The translations under genes were made by a program, and so were the position numbers. Under the pieces are notes generated by a model, which was not told the DNA's origin, did no database searches, and saw only the letters and a program-made list of their open reading frames with translations. From NCBI RefSeq assembly GCF_009727055.1, contig NC_052354.1, forward strand, positions 50,676,331-50,740,330: a DNA stretch of 64,000 nucleotides. The letters are read 5' to 3'. The first letter of the stretch is position 1; the number at the start of each line of letters is the position of its first letter. This stretch comes from Benincasa hispida. Its lineage: Eukaryota; Streptophyta; Magnoliopsida; Cucurbitales; Cucurbitaceae. Positions 36,492 through 47,300 of the stretch are shown here, piece after piece.

Positions 36492-37268
36492 GGGCGGCTG
36501 CCCAAAGGAGAATAAGAGAAAAAGAAGTTGGTTTTCTTTTTTTACTTGCACACATACCGAGGGGATAAAGAGGCATATTTAAATGTTCTCCTCCCTTTCT
36601 AACCCAAAATCCCAAAATAACAGCAAACAATTTATAGACAATTATTTTCTCTCTTTTTTTTTCTTGGGCATCACAAAAAATCTCCACCATTGATTTTTCT
36701 TTTTCAGATCTAAATACCAAAATTGAATTTGGTTTTTTTACCTTTTCCCTCTTTTTCTAAACATTTCATATTCTCCATTTTCTTTAATAACAATTTCACA
36801 TATTTTTACAATCCTCCATAAGTCATTAAGCCTCAATTGTTGCTCTCTCCAAGCTTTTATTTTATTATTTTTCATCTTCTTCTGGAGAGAGATATTCTAT
36901 GTTGTAAGGATTGATTTGTCGTGTGCTATAACTTGTAAATTCACTGTGGCGAGAGAGTTGTAAACGTGCTCTTTATTTTTTTTTTCAATTTTCTGTAAGG
37001 GTTGTTCTTGATTCTAGAAAAAGAGTTGTTGTAACGGTTGATCCTCAACTGTGGAAAGAATCTGGTTTGTTTTTACACTAAAAAATAGAACGTCTCAAAA
37101 ACTTCTAAGCCATGGAAAGAGTAAAAAACTTTTAGTGAAGTACCCATGAAGATCTTGGGAGTGGATGTAGGTCGATTGTACTGAACTACTATAAAATTCT
37201 CAGTATTAATTTCTCTATTTCTCTCATACTTTAATTTTGCAATTAATTTATTAATAGATTTCATTGCA

Positions 37269-38963
37269 TAGAATTAATTGCTACAATTTGTTCTTCAATT
37301 TATTTATGTCAATTTATTGATATTTTTGAAGTGAAAGTATTCATATGAAATTCTTGTTTGAATCTCTTATTAGCTAAAAATATATTAATTTGCTTAATTG
37401 GGCCCACATTAGTAAAAAGTTTTCATTAATTTTAATAAACCTTATTCATCCCTATAGAGTTACCATACTGATCCTATAAAACCAGCCACTACCCGTACAC
37501 TTGGGAGTCCACTCATTGTGACCTAATAACTACCCACTCTTTTAAATAACTACCTTGGCCATGCCCACTAACAACTAATCACCCATATCTCGGGGGCTTA
37601 CTTTTTCTCTTCGACAACTTGGTAACTACCCACTAATGAGTAACCACCCATTCATCCGCAGTTCTCGGGTTAACCACCCACAACCTAGGGAATAACCTTT
37701 CACGATTTAGTTGACTGCCCAACTAAAGATAACTATCCATGATCTTTGAATAGCCTCTCATGATCATGGATAACTATCAATTAGTGTCTCCAATCTTGCC
37801 AACCTCCCAGCTCATGATCCATGTCACTTGCCACTAACCTCCAAGTGTCCCTTTTGGTGTAGTTTGGGCAAACACACTTAATAACAACTTCTTATTAGTG
37901 TTTCACAAAATGGTCGTCATGTGTCATGCATACAACTTACTAAGCTCTGTCTGTGATGGTAAGCACTAACCCTTGTCCCAGATCAAGCTTAACTCCCACC
38001 AAAAGCACACTTGACTGCTTGTGCTAGGTTGACACAAAGGTTGCATCTCCTACGCACATTGAGTGCACGTTGCCTTGCTCCCACGCACATCTGTGACACT
38101 ACGTGTGTCTACTAGACGTTGTGTGCACCCAATGTCCACTTGCCTGTGGAATGGTGCCTCTACCCATCTTGCATGTGCATGCGTGCGTGTGAACGTGCGC
38201 CTATATGCCTGTAAGGGCTTGCAAGTTAGTGTTGTGTGCCTGCCTGTGTCGCGTGCCTTGCTCTTCATCCATGTGCTGCTCATGCACATGCTTAGGCTCA
38301 GTTGGTGCAAGTTCTATGATTCACAAGGATCAAGGTCCTAACATCTATCCTGAGCCTCTTTCCTACATGTCTTGCGTCCATTTGAGAGGAGAAACTTTTA
38401 TGGCTTTATCCTCCAACTTTTACTTCCTTTATTGTTCTTTCTCCTAAGTTCAAAATTATCCATAACATAAATACAATGAAAAGGTTAGAGACACTCTAAA
38501 ATTTAGAAATCTATTACCTGAGCCAACTTTAAGCATAACTACGAGCTAACAAGACACTTATTAACATTAAATTAGATCGGTAGTTCAATCCAACGTCTCC
38601 CTAAACTAGTTTGAACCATAATTAAGACATATAACATCGCCGTAGAGGTAAGAGGTTTGAATCTCAACTTCCTCGACTTAAATTATATTTAAAAAAAACA
38701 ACCAAATTGAAAACTCTCACGTGGTAGTTAAGAAAATAGAGCCCATTTGGCATTGGCAAGTGGCAACAAAGGGCGAGCGAGTTAATCTCATCTTCCTCTC
38801 TTCACACTCCCCGCCTCATTGGTTTCATCGTCGTTCCCTTTCTCACTCGCCACCTCCATCTTCTCCGACGGAGATTCCTAAGCTCTCTCTTCTCTTCCTT
38901 CACAACAACCCCCTTCATTTCCCTCCGCCTGAACCAGATTCGCTTCTTCCCAGCTGATACCCA
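37269..38963. other. Upstream flank of the BCCP gene with degenerate repeats
   Basis: 37480-37800 is full of variants of TAACTACCCACT/TAACCACCCA, a degenerate short tandem pattern. 38040-38330 is rich in TGTG/GCAC phrases (GCGTGCGTGTGAACGTGCGC) with higher GC. Both look like non-coding transposon or LTR sequence. 38740-38963 is pyrimidine-rich (CTTCCTCTCTTCACACTCC) and is the likely promoter/5' leader of the downstream gene. No protein-like frame was seen. Confidence 0.4.
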
Positions 38964-41900
38964 ATGGCTTCCTCGCTGGCTTCAGCTTCAGCACCTTCTG
39001 CAGTCGCCAAACCTCCCTGCACTTCTCTGCCTCGCCGCGGTTTCAACTTCAAGACCTCTCATTGTGCTCTCTCTTTTCGGCTACCCCACAAGCCTAAACT
39101 CCGAATCTTCACCAGGGTATGCGCCAATTCATCCTAATTCTGCTCATTTTATGTGTTCCGATTCTGATTTACGATTCTCCTGCACTGTAATTATTTGGGT
39201 TGCTTTTGAATTCGTTGGTGGGGTTAAATGTGTACTTGTTCTGCCAATTGGTTTCTTGATTTGGAAGAGAAACTGGAATACTGTGTTTGGAGGGTTCTCT
39301 TAAATGGAATTCTTGGACTGTTTTATTGTTGTATAGAAGTTTGAAAGCGATTTGAAGAGTGAAAGAGACATAGATTTGGTGTAAATTGGATATAAATAGC
39401 ATATAATTCAGGGGGTTATGTTATTGGAAACGTATACAAAGCCAACTCCTCCAACTTTTATAATGGTTTGTAGTTTGAGAGAGAAGCCATCAGAAGCTCC
39501 CAAGTGAATAAATGTTGTAGGGTCTGGTACGCGTAAATTGACCCGGACACTCATGGATATAAAAAGAAAAGTTTTTGGAGCATTTTGTACTTCCTTTTCT
39601 TTCACAAATGGCCATGCTTCAGTGAAGTGTATTTCATCTCTGTCAATTGTCTATCAGGTTCAAAGTCCATCTCTGTCACAGCTTTTTAGGTAGAACAACC
39701 AATAAACTTACACTAGATAGTAAATGGCTCTTTTGGTGGCCTTAAGATTCGTTACTCAATTTACTTGAGATTCACTATTATTTATTTTGAGTTCTGTCAG
39801 TGCTAATTATTGTATTGAACTATACCGCTTCAGCTTAAAATTTATTTTCCATGCCATGCTGTTAACCCTCTCATGATTAAAGCATGTGACATATATAAGC
39901 ATTATGATGCAGGGTGTGCAGTCTGTTCGTAAGCATTCAACTCTCGTTCAGGCACAATTGAATGAGGTATGTATGCTTACTTCAAATTCTTATTGTAAAA
40001 TGATTTTATTTTGTTGAAGTATTCACTCCTTCCTAACGTGCTGTTCTTGAAGTCGTCTGTTTCACTGAAGGAACCTGTTGATGTACCTACTGCTGCTAAG
40101 GCTACATCTGGATCTGATGTTTTGGCATCGGATGGAGGTGCCAAACCATCGAGTGATCAAGCTTCTAAAATTTTGGCAACAGAAGAGTCAATCTCTGAGT
40201 TCATTACTCAAGTTTCAAGCCTTGTCAAGTTAGCTAGCTCAATCTGTGAACTTTTCCTCTAAAGTAACCTACATATTGATATGGTACATCATTATTTTTT
40301 TACCCGCTTGCAGACTGGTTGATTCCAGAGATATTGTAGAGTTGCAATTGAAACAGCTCGACTGTGAAGTGGTAATCCGAAAAAAGGAGGCCTTACCACA
40401 GCCACCGCCTCCTGCTACCGTTCCTATGATGTATGCACCCCCACCTTCAGTAGCACAGTCAGCTTCTCCCCCTATGCCTGCTGCACTACCAGCGCATACT
40501 TCTCCTGTTTCAAGCCCACCATCTTCACCTCCTGCTGCCAAGTCGGCCAAGTCCTCCCTTCCACCTCTTAAATGTCCTATGGCAGGCACATTCTACCGTA
40601 GTCCAGGACCTGGAGAACCACCATTTGTGAAGGTAAATTTCTGTAGCAAATAGGATTTCATAAATCAATTTATTGGCATGGCTCTGCTGCAACATCTTAT
40701 TTTATCGTAAATCTGTTCTTGGGGGCTTATTTGCGGAATTCCTCCAATAGGTTGGAGATAAAGTTCAGAAGGGACAAATCTTATGCATCATTGAGGCCAT
40801 GAAATTAATGAACGAAATAGAAGTAAGATTTCCCCTCTTCATCCATTTAAATCTTATGAATGTGAAAAGTTATTTTTGAATATTACCGTTGATAGAATTG
40901 ATCCATATTCTACCACTGCTTGCTATCTTATTGTCTTCCTTCAGTTTTATGCCCTGTTCCCCGTTTGATTTGCTATCAGTATATTCTATATGGTATTGTC
41001 TATTGATTGGAGAATATATTCCAAACAATATTTGATTCACATAAATTGCAAATTTTATATTCACCTGATCATGGGTGAAACAAGCACTGTTTCTCCTCTG
41101 TGGTAAACATTCACCTGCCTTGTTATGTTTCAAAGAATGTTGATGTGACTGAATACAGGGAAAAGAGAGCAGTAATCCATCGATTATGAGTTAACATTCA
41201 TTCAAACAATATATAGGGAACGGAATTAGATCTGACCATTTTAATTTGCTTCTTATTCTTCCATGAGAACAATTTTCCCCTACAAGAGATATATGTGAAT
41301 CAGTAGTAAATCTCCTATTAGTCCTGCCCACAACTAATATTTGGTTCTTTGATCATTTCTAGTTGTTCCATTTATTGATCAACAAATTTTCATACGACAA
41401 TGTATAAACAACTACAAAGAAAACTTACACAAAAAAAAACTCAAGGACAAACAATTGAACATATAGAACAGATCTTATTCAAGTAAGATAATAGCATCAA
41501 GAAGAAACCCTGAAGTGAATATAGCTTCCCACACCTGGTCCCAATCCTCTCTATCTTAAAAAATTGTTAGTTTCTTTCCTTCCTAATATCCCAAAATGTA
41601 GCATTAATGGCTGCAATCCAAACAAATCCTAGCTTTATGATTCATATCCAAACCATAAAGCATCTGGTCCAAGGACCTAACATCATCCGCATGGGAGCAC
41701 CGAGAAACACCAAAAGAATTAAGTAGGGTAATCTGCAATTTTTAGCTAACCTATAACCAGAAAAATAAATCCTCCTTATTTTTTAAAGCATACATAACCA
41801 ACAATAGTGAGACAGGACAAAGCAATGTTGGGGGGCGGCTTGTGAAATCACATCAGTTGTGCTTAATCCATTAAACAAAGGTCCTCACAGATAAGTTGAT

Positions 41901-43079
41901 TTTGGGACTTGAAATATAGTTGGAAACACCATTTTGACCTTTATAGATAACATCAGTTAACTCTGAATATAAATAATTAATCATTAACAAATTATGGGAA
42001 AGGAATTATTATTGGTGAGAAAAGTGTGTAGATAGAAGGAGTTGACGTGAGAGAGTGTTAAATCACCACTAAACTCAAAAAACTTAAGCCGATGAGTCCT
42101 AGTAAATTTAATTATATTAATACTTCAACACTCTCTCTCAGAAATATGAATAGGGTCCAACAAGTGAAAATCTTTTTCTTCTTTTTCCTTTTTCCATTTT
42201 TAATGGATAACCAAGCTTTCATTGAGGGAAAAAAAAGGAAAGAAAGATTACGAGGGCATACAGAAAAGAGAGCCCACAAAAGATAGAGGTAACTTAATTG
42301 GGAAAAAAATGTTGCAGAGGTGCGAACATAGGACTTCTTGTTTTGATACCATGTCAAATCACCGCTAAAATTAAAGGCAAATTTATGGATTATAGTAAAT
42401 TTAATTATAACACTTCAAGAGGAAATGTGGAAAAAATTAGGAAGAAAGTAGTTTACGTTAGAGTGGAAGTTCAGTAGGTTTTATTGGATTTTTTGTAATA
42501 TTTTCAAGGAAGAAATTGTAAAACATTATAGAAGTTACCTTATCTATGAAGTGTACGCTACAATATAACATATAAAAAGAGGAAACAATTTGCCCACAAT
42601 GAAGAGATACATTTGACCATGGAAACTTATCTTTACTTTGGTCAATTAAACTTGAAAACAATTTTATTGATTCTGGTTTTGAAATAGCATCTCCATGTAT
42701 AATGTCTCGTTGCCAGCTACTACTCAGATTCTGGTTTTGAATTCCTAGAATGTTGTTATCGAGCCACTCTTAAAGTTAATACAGAGGTGCATCTCCATGT
42801 ATAATGTCTCGTTGCCAGCTACTACTCAGATCACTAGTTTCAGTCAACATTTGGCTAACGTCTGCCCTTAAAATTAATTCAGGCTGATCAATCAGGGACC
42901 ATAGTCGAGGTTCTTGCAGAGGATGCGAAGCCCGTCAGCGTTGACACGGTAAGTAGTTCAAACCTTTACAGTTATTGTAATGAATAGCTTAACTCTATAT
43001 TTCTTTTCCATGGATTTATGGACTTGGTACGTACTGTCTTCTGGTTTCTTCGCAGCCTTTGTTTGTCATTCAACCTTAA
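38964..43079 (+). CDS. BCCP: Biotin carboxyl carrier protein of plastid acetyl-CoA carboxylase
   Basis: This subunit of the multi-subunit plastid acetyl-CoA carboxylase carries biotin, moving carboxyl groups from biotin carboxylase to carboxyltransferase in the first step of fatty-acid synthesis. Exons: 38964-39116, 39913-39966, 40053-40228, 40314-40632, 40751-40822, 42883-42948, 43056-43079; all GT-AG and in phase, 287 residues. The N-terminus (MASSLASASAPSAVAK...) is Ser/Ala-rich like a chloroplast transit peptide. A helical segment (SEFITQVSSLVKLVDSRDIV) and a Pro/Ala-rich linker lead to CPMAGTFYRSPGPGEPPFVK. The biotinyl motif is EAMKLMNEIE, with the acceptor Lys at residue 252 (40802-40804). 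The last exons give SGTIVEVLAEDAKPVSVDT and a terminal PLFVIQP. The family is certain; I cannot say which of the plant isoforms it is, though the sequence layout resembles BCCP2-annotated proteins. The 2-kb intron 5 holds a LINE scrap and a 43-bp duplication. Confidence 0.93.
41466..41630 (-). mobile_element. LINE reverse-transcriptase C-terminal scrap
   Basis: On the minus strand, FVWIAAINATFWDIRKERN, a stop, then after a frameshift DREDWDQVWEAIFTSGF. The W-x-IRKERN followed by an acidic/aromatic helix is typical of the end of plant non-LTR retrotransposon polyproteins (the zinc-binding RT tail region). It lies in intron 5 of the BCCP gene. A possibly related downstream tail (GATCCTGTTCAAGTAAG) occurs near 18247. 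Confidence 0.5.
42687..42831. repeat. 43-bp direct duplication in BCCP intron 5
   Basis: 42687-42729 and 42789-42831 are identical over 43 bp (both start GCATCTCCATGTATAATG). A neighbouring 15-bp phrase, GATTCTGGTTTTGAA, also occurs twice (42669 and 42728). The second copy ends about 50 bp before the exon at 42883. It could be a real local duplication or an assembly artefact. Confidence 0.85.
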
Positions 43080-43856
43080 ACGAATTCTGTTTCGATTACA
43101 CGTGACAAGTTAAGCAGATGTGATTAAGCTGAGTATGGGAAGCAAATTGAGTTTCCAAGGTTGTGGGTTAGTTATGGTAGTGTCTTTTTTATCCCATTTT
43201 CTTTCTTTTTCCTTTTTAATTGAGTGTAGTCAGAGAGAGATTGTGTTGATAAATGTCAATTCCTTTTTCCAGTTTTTGTGGGAACTTTCAACTTTCTTTG
43301 TGATATCTGATATATATCTATTTTTTATCCTTTAATAAACTGCTTATTTGGTGCCTTCTTTGACTTGATGAAATGAAAGGCAGTTCATCAATCATTGAAT
43401 GGTAAGTAAACAATCTATTTCATGATCCCTAATTGTAATCACACAAATTGAAGGTCTCCATCTAGTATTTGTCTGAGGTTCTCAAAAATTACCATTTGTC
43501 TGAGAAATTTGATTTGTAGATTTCACAATTTGAATTTTGGCCTCAATAGTGAACAAAAATAGTTCGATCGATGCAAGCTTTAAGTGGGTAGGCATGCTAG
43601 AGAACCTCTTAGCGGTTGGACTAGCATGATAATTTGGGTGAAGAATGTAATTTTGCAATGCACAAGATGATTACTTCAACATCAATATGTTTAGCACATG
43701 ATTTTAACAAATAAATGTAAATGCATTAGGTCCGTCAGAACCCTACAAGGAAATCTAAATTCAAAGCCCCTGAAAACTTCAATTTTCAAGACTTTGAAAA
43801 CTATTCATTCCATTGTTTCAAAAGGCAATCCATCATCCTGAAAAACTATCCATTAT

Positions 43857-44036
43857 AAAGTTAAATAACAAATTTAGTCTCGAAAGTTAAATTTTAGTTC
43901 TATGATTTTAAAAGTCAGAATTTCATCCTTACATTTTGATAAAACTCCATTGGTGAATTCTAACTTTTAGATCAATAGGTTAAATTCTCACTTTATCCAA
44001 ATTATAGGAACTAAATTTGTAATTTAACCAATTATA
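43857..44036. repeat. MITE-like inverted repeat between BCCP and the S9 gene
   Basis: The left side reads GTTAAATAACAAATTTAGTC and the right side, reversed, GGTTAAATTACAAATTTAG. Flanks ATTATAAAG and ATTATAAG suggest a short target duplication. Interior segments are also partly inverted (TTAAATTTTAGTTCTATGAT versus ATTATAGGAACTAAATTTG). It sits in the convergent intergenic space. Confidence 0.5.
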
Positions 44037-44302
44037 AGAAGTAATCAACAGAAAAATAGCGCAGGGCTGTAAAGCATGTGTATCTGGTATTTATAATTTG
44101 CCTAAACAAGGGTAACTTCTTGTCTGTCATTTAACCCTCGATAGAATTTATCAACCAAAAAAAGGGGAAACATTCCATTGGAACAACGCTCACAAAAAGG
44201 AACTTTTACCTTCACCCTCTTCTAATCTAATCTAACCTAATCTTGATCACTGTATGTTTCCACAACAGCTTCTATGCATAATAATCTTCTGAACTCTGAA
44301 GC

Positions 44303-47300
44303 CTACGATTCCATCGCCTTCATAAGAAATGCCGTCTCTAAAGCTGATTCTTTACAGTGCAAATACCTGTTTTCCTCCACTATGTCTGTTGTTAAATTGA
44401 GAATTACTGGACGTTTTGGATCATAAATACTATAATCGCGCACTCGAGCAATCCATTTTGCAGCTTCCCACACCCCAAATCTGTACAACACAAACACGAA
44501 GATTGAACATCACATAATGACTGGACTATGAACAATACAACTGGATGAGTATATGATACAATCGGTAAAGAAAAATGAATACAAGCTGAAATATTATATC
44601 TCAAAGTAAGTTAAATTCTAATACAACTAATTCAGTCAGCTGCAATATCCTGAACATTGATGCAAACCAATTTTTTTAAAACTTGTTAGTTTTTAAAAAT
44701 ATAGTTACAAACTAACACATTTCAGTGCAATTTAAAGATCCAAGTACGATGTCATAAAATAAATTATATTTCTCAATTGAGCAAATAAATTACATATTTG
44801 TTGGAAATTGGAACCTAAAGTGGGGATCAAGTGCCTTCATATTTTCTATTTGAGAACGTGTGGCCATTGGGTCTTTTTACTTCATCCTTGGGAAATGGTG
44901 GCAGCAGATCGAGATTAGGCTTTTATTCATTTCTTTCTTCCTTCTATGATATTTCAATGTTCGTTAAAGAATTATCAGTTTTTCCTCATAAATGTGTCCC
45001 CTACGTGCCAAAAGTTTTAATGAACTAATAACTAATAAAATAATTGGATATTCCAAATTACATGTTCCCAAGCATTTTACTCGATAAAGTATCTCCAAAC
45101 TTGTTTATGGATGTGCAATTATATGAACTTTGACTAGCAGAGAAAAAGACAAGTACCGGGTATTAAAAGACGAGGTTATCAAAACAGCAGGGTAAGCAAC
45201 ATCCTTCTGTATGTTATCATAGGGAGAGTATCTGCGTATTGCATGAAAGTCATCTACATTCCCAGGGTATCCAAATTCTTCATAGTCAGCAGGAGTTAGT
45301 GGTATAATGGGATGAAGGAGTGTGTTTATTGGATCTAGAAATGGAACCTGAAACAAAATGGACGATTTAGTGAAACAAAGTGAAATAGAACTAAATTTAG
45401 CCATACTCTCCTGAGTTCTGAAGGAAAGTTCTTTTAAAACAAGCAGAGGAAGCAGGAAGAAGAAAACAATTTGATCATAGTAAAATTATAAAGTCCTATA
45501 AAAGGGAATCCTCCTTCCATCCAACTCCATAAGTAACATAAAGTGCAACAAGTGTGCCAAAATAATGCAAAAGATAGAAGCATACTTTCAAAATAGCAGC
45601 TCGAAATAATTCCGGGCATTGATTGATGGCAGAAGCAACCAAAAGTCCTCCAGCACTATAGCCCCAACCAGCAAGCTTCTCCTCATTTACAATCTTTCTT
45701 TCGGCGAGGAATTTAGCACATGAAATATAATCTTGCACTGAATTGAACTTCTTTAAACGCCTACCATCTTGATGCCACTTCTTACCCCCTCCACCTCCAC
45801 CTCTGGAAGCAAAGCATTTACTTATATGTCAGAGCCAAACAAAAGGAAATGAGATGCCAAATTTGGGATACAGAAGTTTGTTATGGAATCTAAAATAAGT
45901 TATATAACTTTCATATGATAATTAAAATAATTTCCACATGCAAATCAATAAAAAGTTCCTTCAAGCCATGGAGGCATTCAGAGTTACGGGAAGTGTAAAT
46001 GCTTACAAACCTAACATCAGCATATGCAATGACCCAACCACGATCGAGAAGGCTTTTTAACTCGCTCCGCCACCGTTTGTCAAGTAGCTCACCATAAGCT
46101 CCATGTACATTAAGTAATCCAGGGTTTTCATTTTCTTTCTTACACTTGTAAGAGTATACGATGGTTAAAGGAATCAAAACTCCATCATCTGATGAGACAT
46201 TGAAGTGTTCACAAGCATAATATTCAGAAAGGCTGTTCCACATCTGATCATCATCAAAGTTGGCTTCATCCACAGAGTTCTCCAATGCATTAGAAACTTT
46301 TCCCGATCCTCCCGCAGAGGAAGCTGTTCCATATAGAATTCGTGTTCTTTCATGAAGAATGCTTTGCTGTTGAATGATATTCCATTTTCCGTCTGATAGG
46401 TTATAATCAACTACAGCATCAGGCATCTGTTTGAAATAAAAAAAACCATTAATGGACAGCAAAGGATCAGACAGACATCTGTTCTGAAGTCTTAAATAGG
46501 TTAAGTTCTTAGAATCATGACATTCAAAAGTTTACGGTTCTAAGCCAACGCCAATGCTAACAAGGGTAATAGCTCAACAAAATAGAGAGAAACCTAGATT
46601 TACAATTACAAAGCAAGTTGAGAAGCAAAGTAGACAACCTTACAGAGTTAAGAAGGTATGAAAACCCCGAAAGTCACAACAGAGGGAACCACTTTTTGGA
46701 GATTTATGGAAAAAAATCATTAATCCAGAAATATTGAATTACAAAAGAAGGGGTGTTAATCCATTATAGCTAAAGATAGACAATAGACCATAATAGAAGA
46801 CTGTACAATGATGTTTGTGCCAAGTTTTGCTGGAACATTACAAATAGAATAACACTCATATCCTTGGTATAAATTACTTGGATTCAAACACTTATGGCTT
46901 GATAAAACATACTTAGAGAGGGTTACTCCACCCTAGCTACAAGTTTCACATGTACTTATTACTTTTAAATTGTAAACGAGAAGATAGTAATAGTTATTTC
47001 TTTAATAGATAAGGTTCCGTTTGATGACCAATTTGATTTTGTTTTCTGTTTTTTAAAGTTATTGCTTGCTTCCACATAATTTTTCAGTAATTTTCACTTT
47101 TCTTAAAAACATATTTGAATTCTAAGCCATATTTTAAAAACAAACTCAAGTTTTTTAAAAACTACTTTTTCTTAGTTTTCAAATTTTGACTTGGTTTTTT
47201 TAAATGGTTATAAAATTATGCCCAAGAAATCGTGTTAGTTTAGTTCATATTACTAATTCCAATAACAAGGAGTTTGTAAGACCCCTAGTATAGAAATAGT

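Larger units (their letters stand above)
34357..36545 (-). mobile_element. Gypsy LTR plus protease fragment inserted in a copia LTR
   Basis: The left edge TGTAACGACCTAAG is typical of a gypsy LTR terminus. The segment to about 35700 is non-coding LTR-like sequence; a protease remnant follows (35715-36275). A block of about 80 bp at 35690-35770 (CCTGATCCTCGCG, GGAGAAGAAGAAAAAT, AAAAGAAGTTGGTTTT) is repeated at about 36420-36540, so the right side seems to carry a truncated LTR copy. I could not find target duplications; the right edge is approximate. Confidence 0.5.
33816..37268 (+). mobile_element. 3' LTR of the plus-strand copia element, split by another insertion
   Basis: It starts TGTTGGTTTTTTCTACCC after a polypurine tract and ends near TTTCATTGCA at 37268. 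The final 400 bp have the usual copia LTR phrasing (TTGTAAGGATTGATTTG..., GGATGTAGGTCGATTGTACTG). A gypsy fragment (about 34357-36545) interrupts it, so the original LTR was roughly 1.2 kb. The downstream end is approximate. Confidence 0.5.

Noticed and set aside
36275..36720. Pro-rich frames (RPPPPPPHPRP and similar) near the poly-G run
   Set aside because: They are produced by the G homopolymer and GGAGAAGAAG repeats in a gypsy LTR fragment; no conserved domain is visible.
38050..38341. Cys/Val-rich frames on both strands at the TGTG-rich block
   Set aside because: Composition is explained by the repeat-like DNA; frames on both strands look equally good, which argues against coding.
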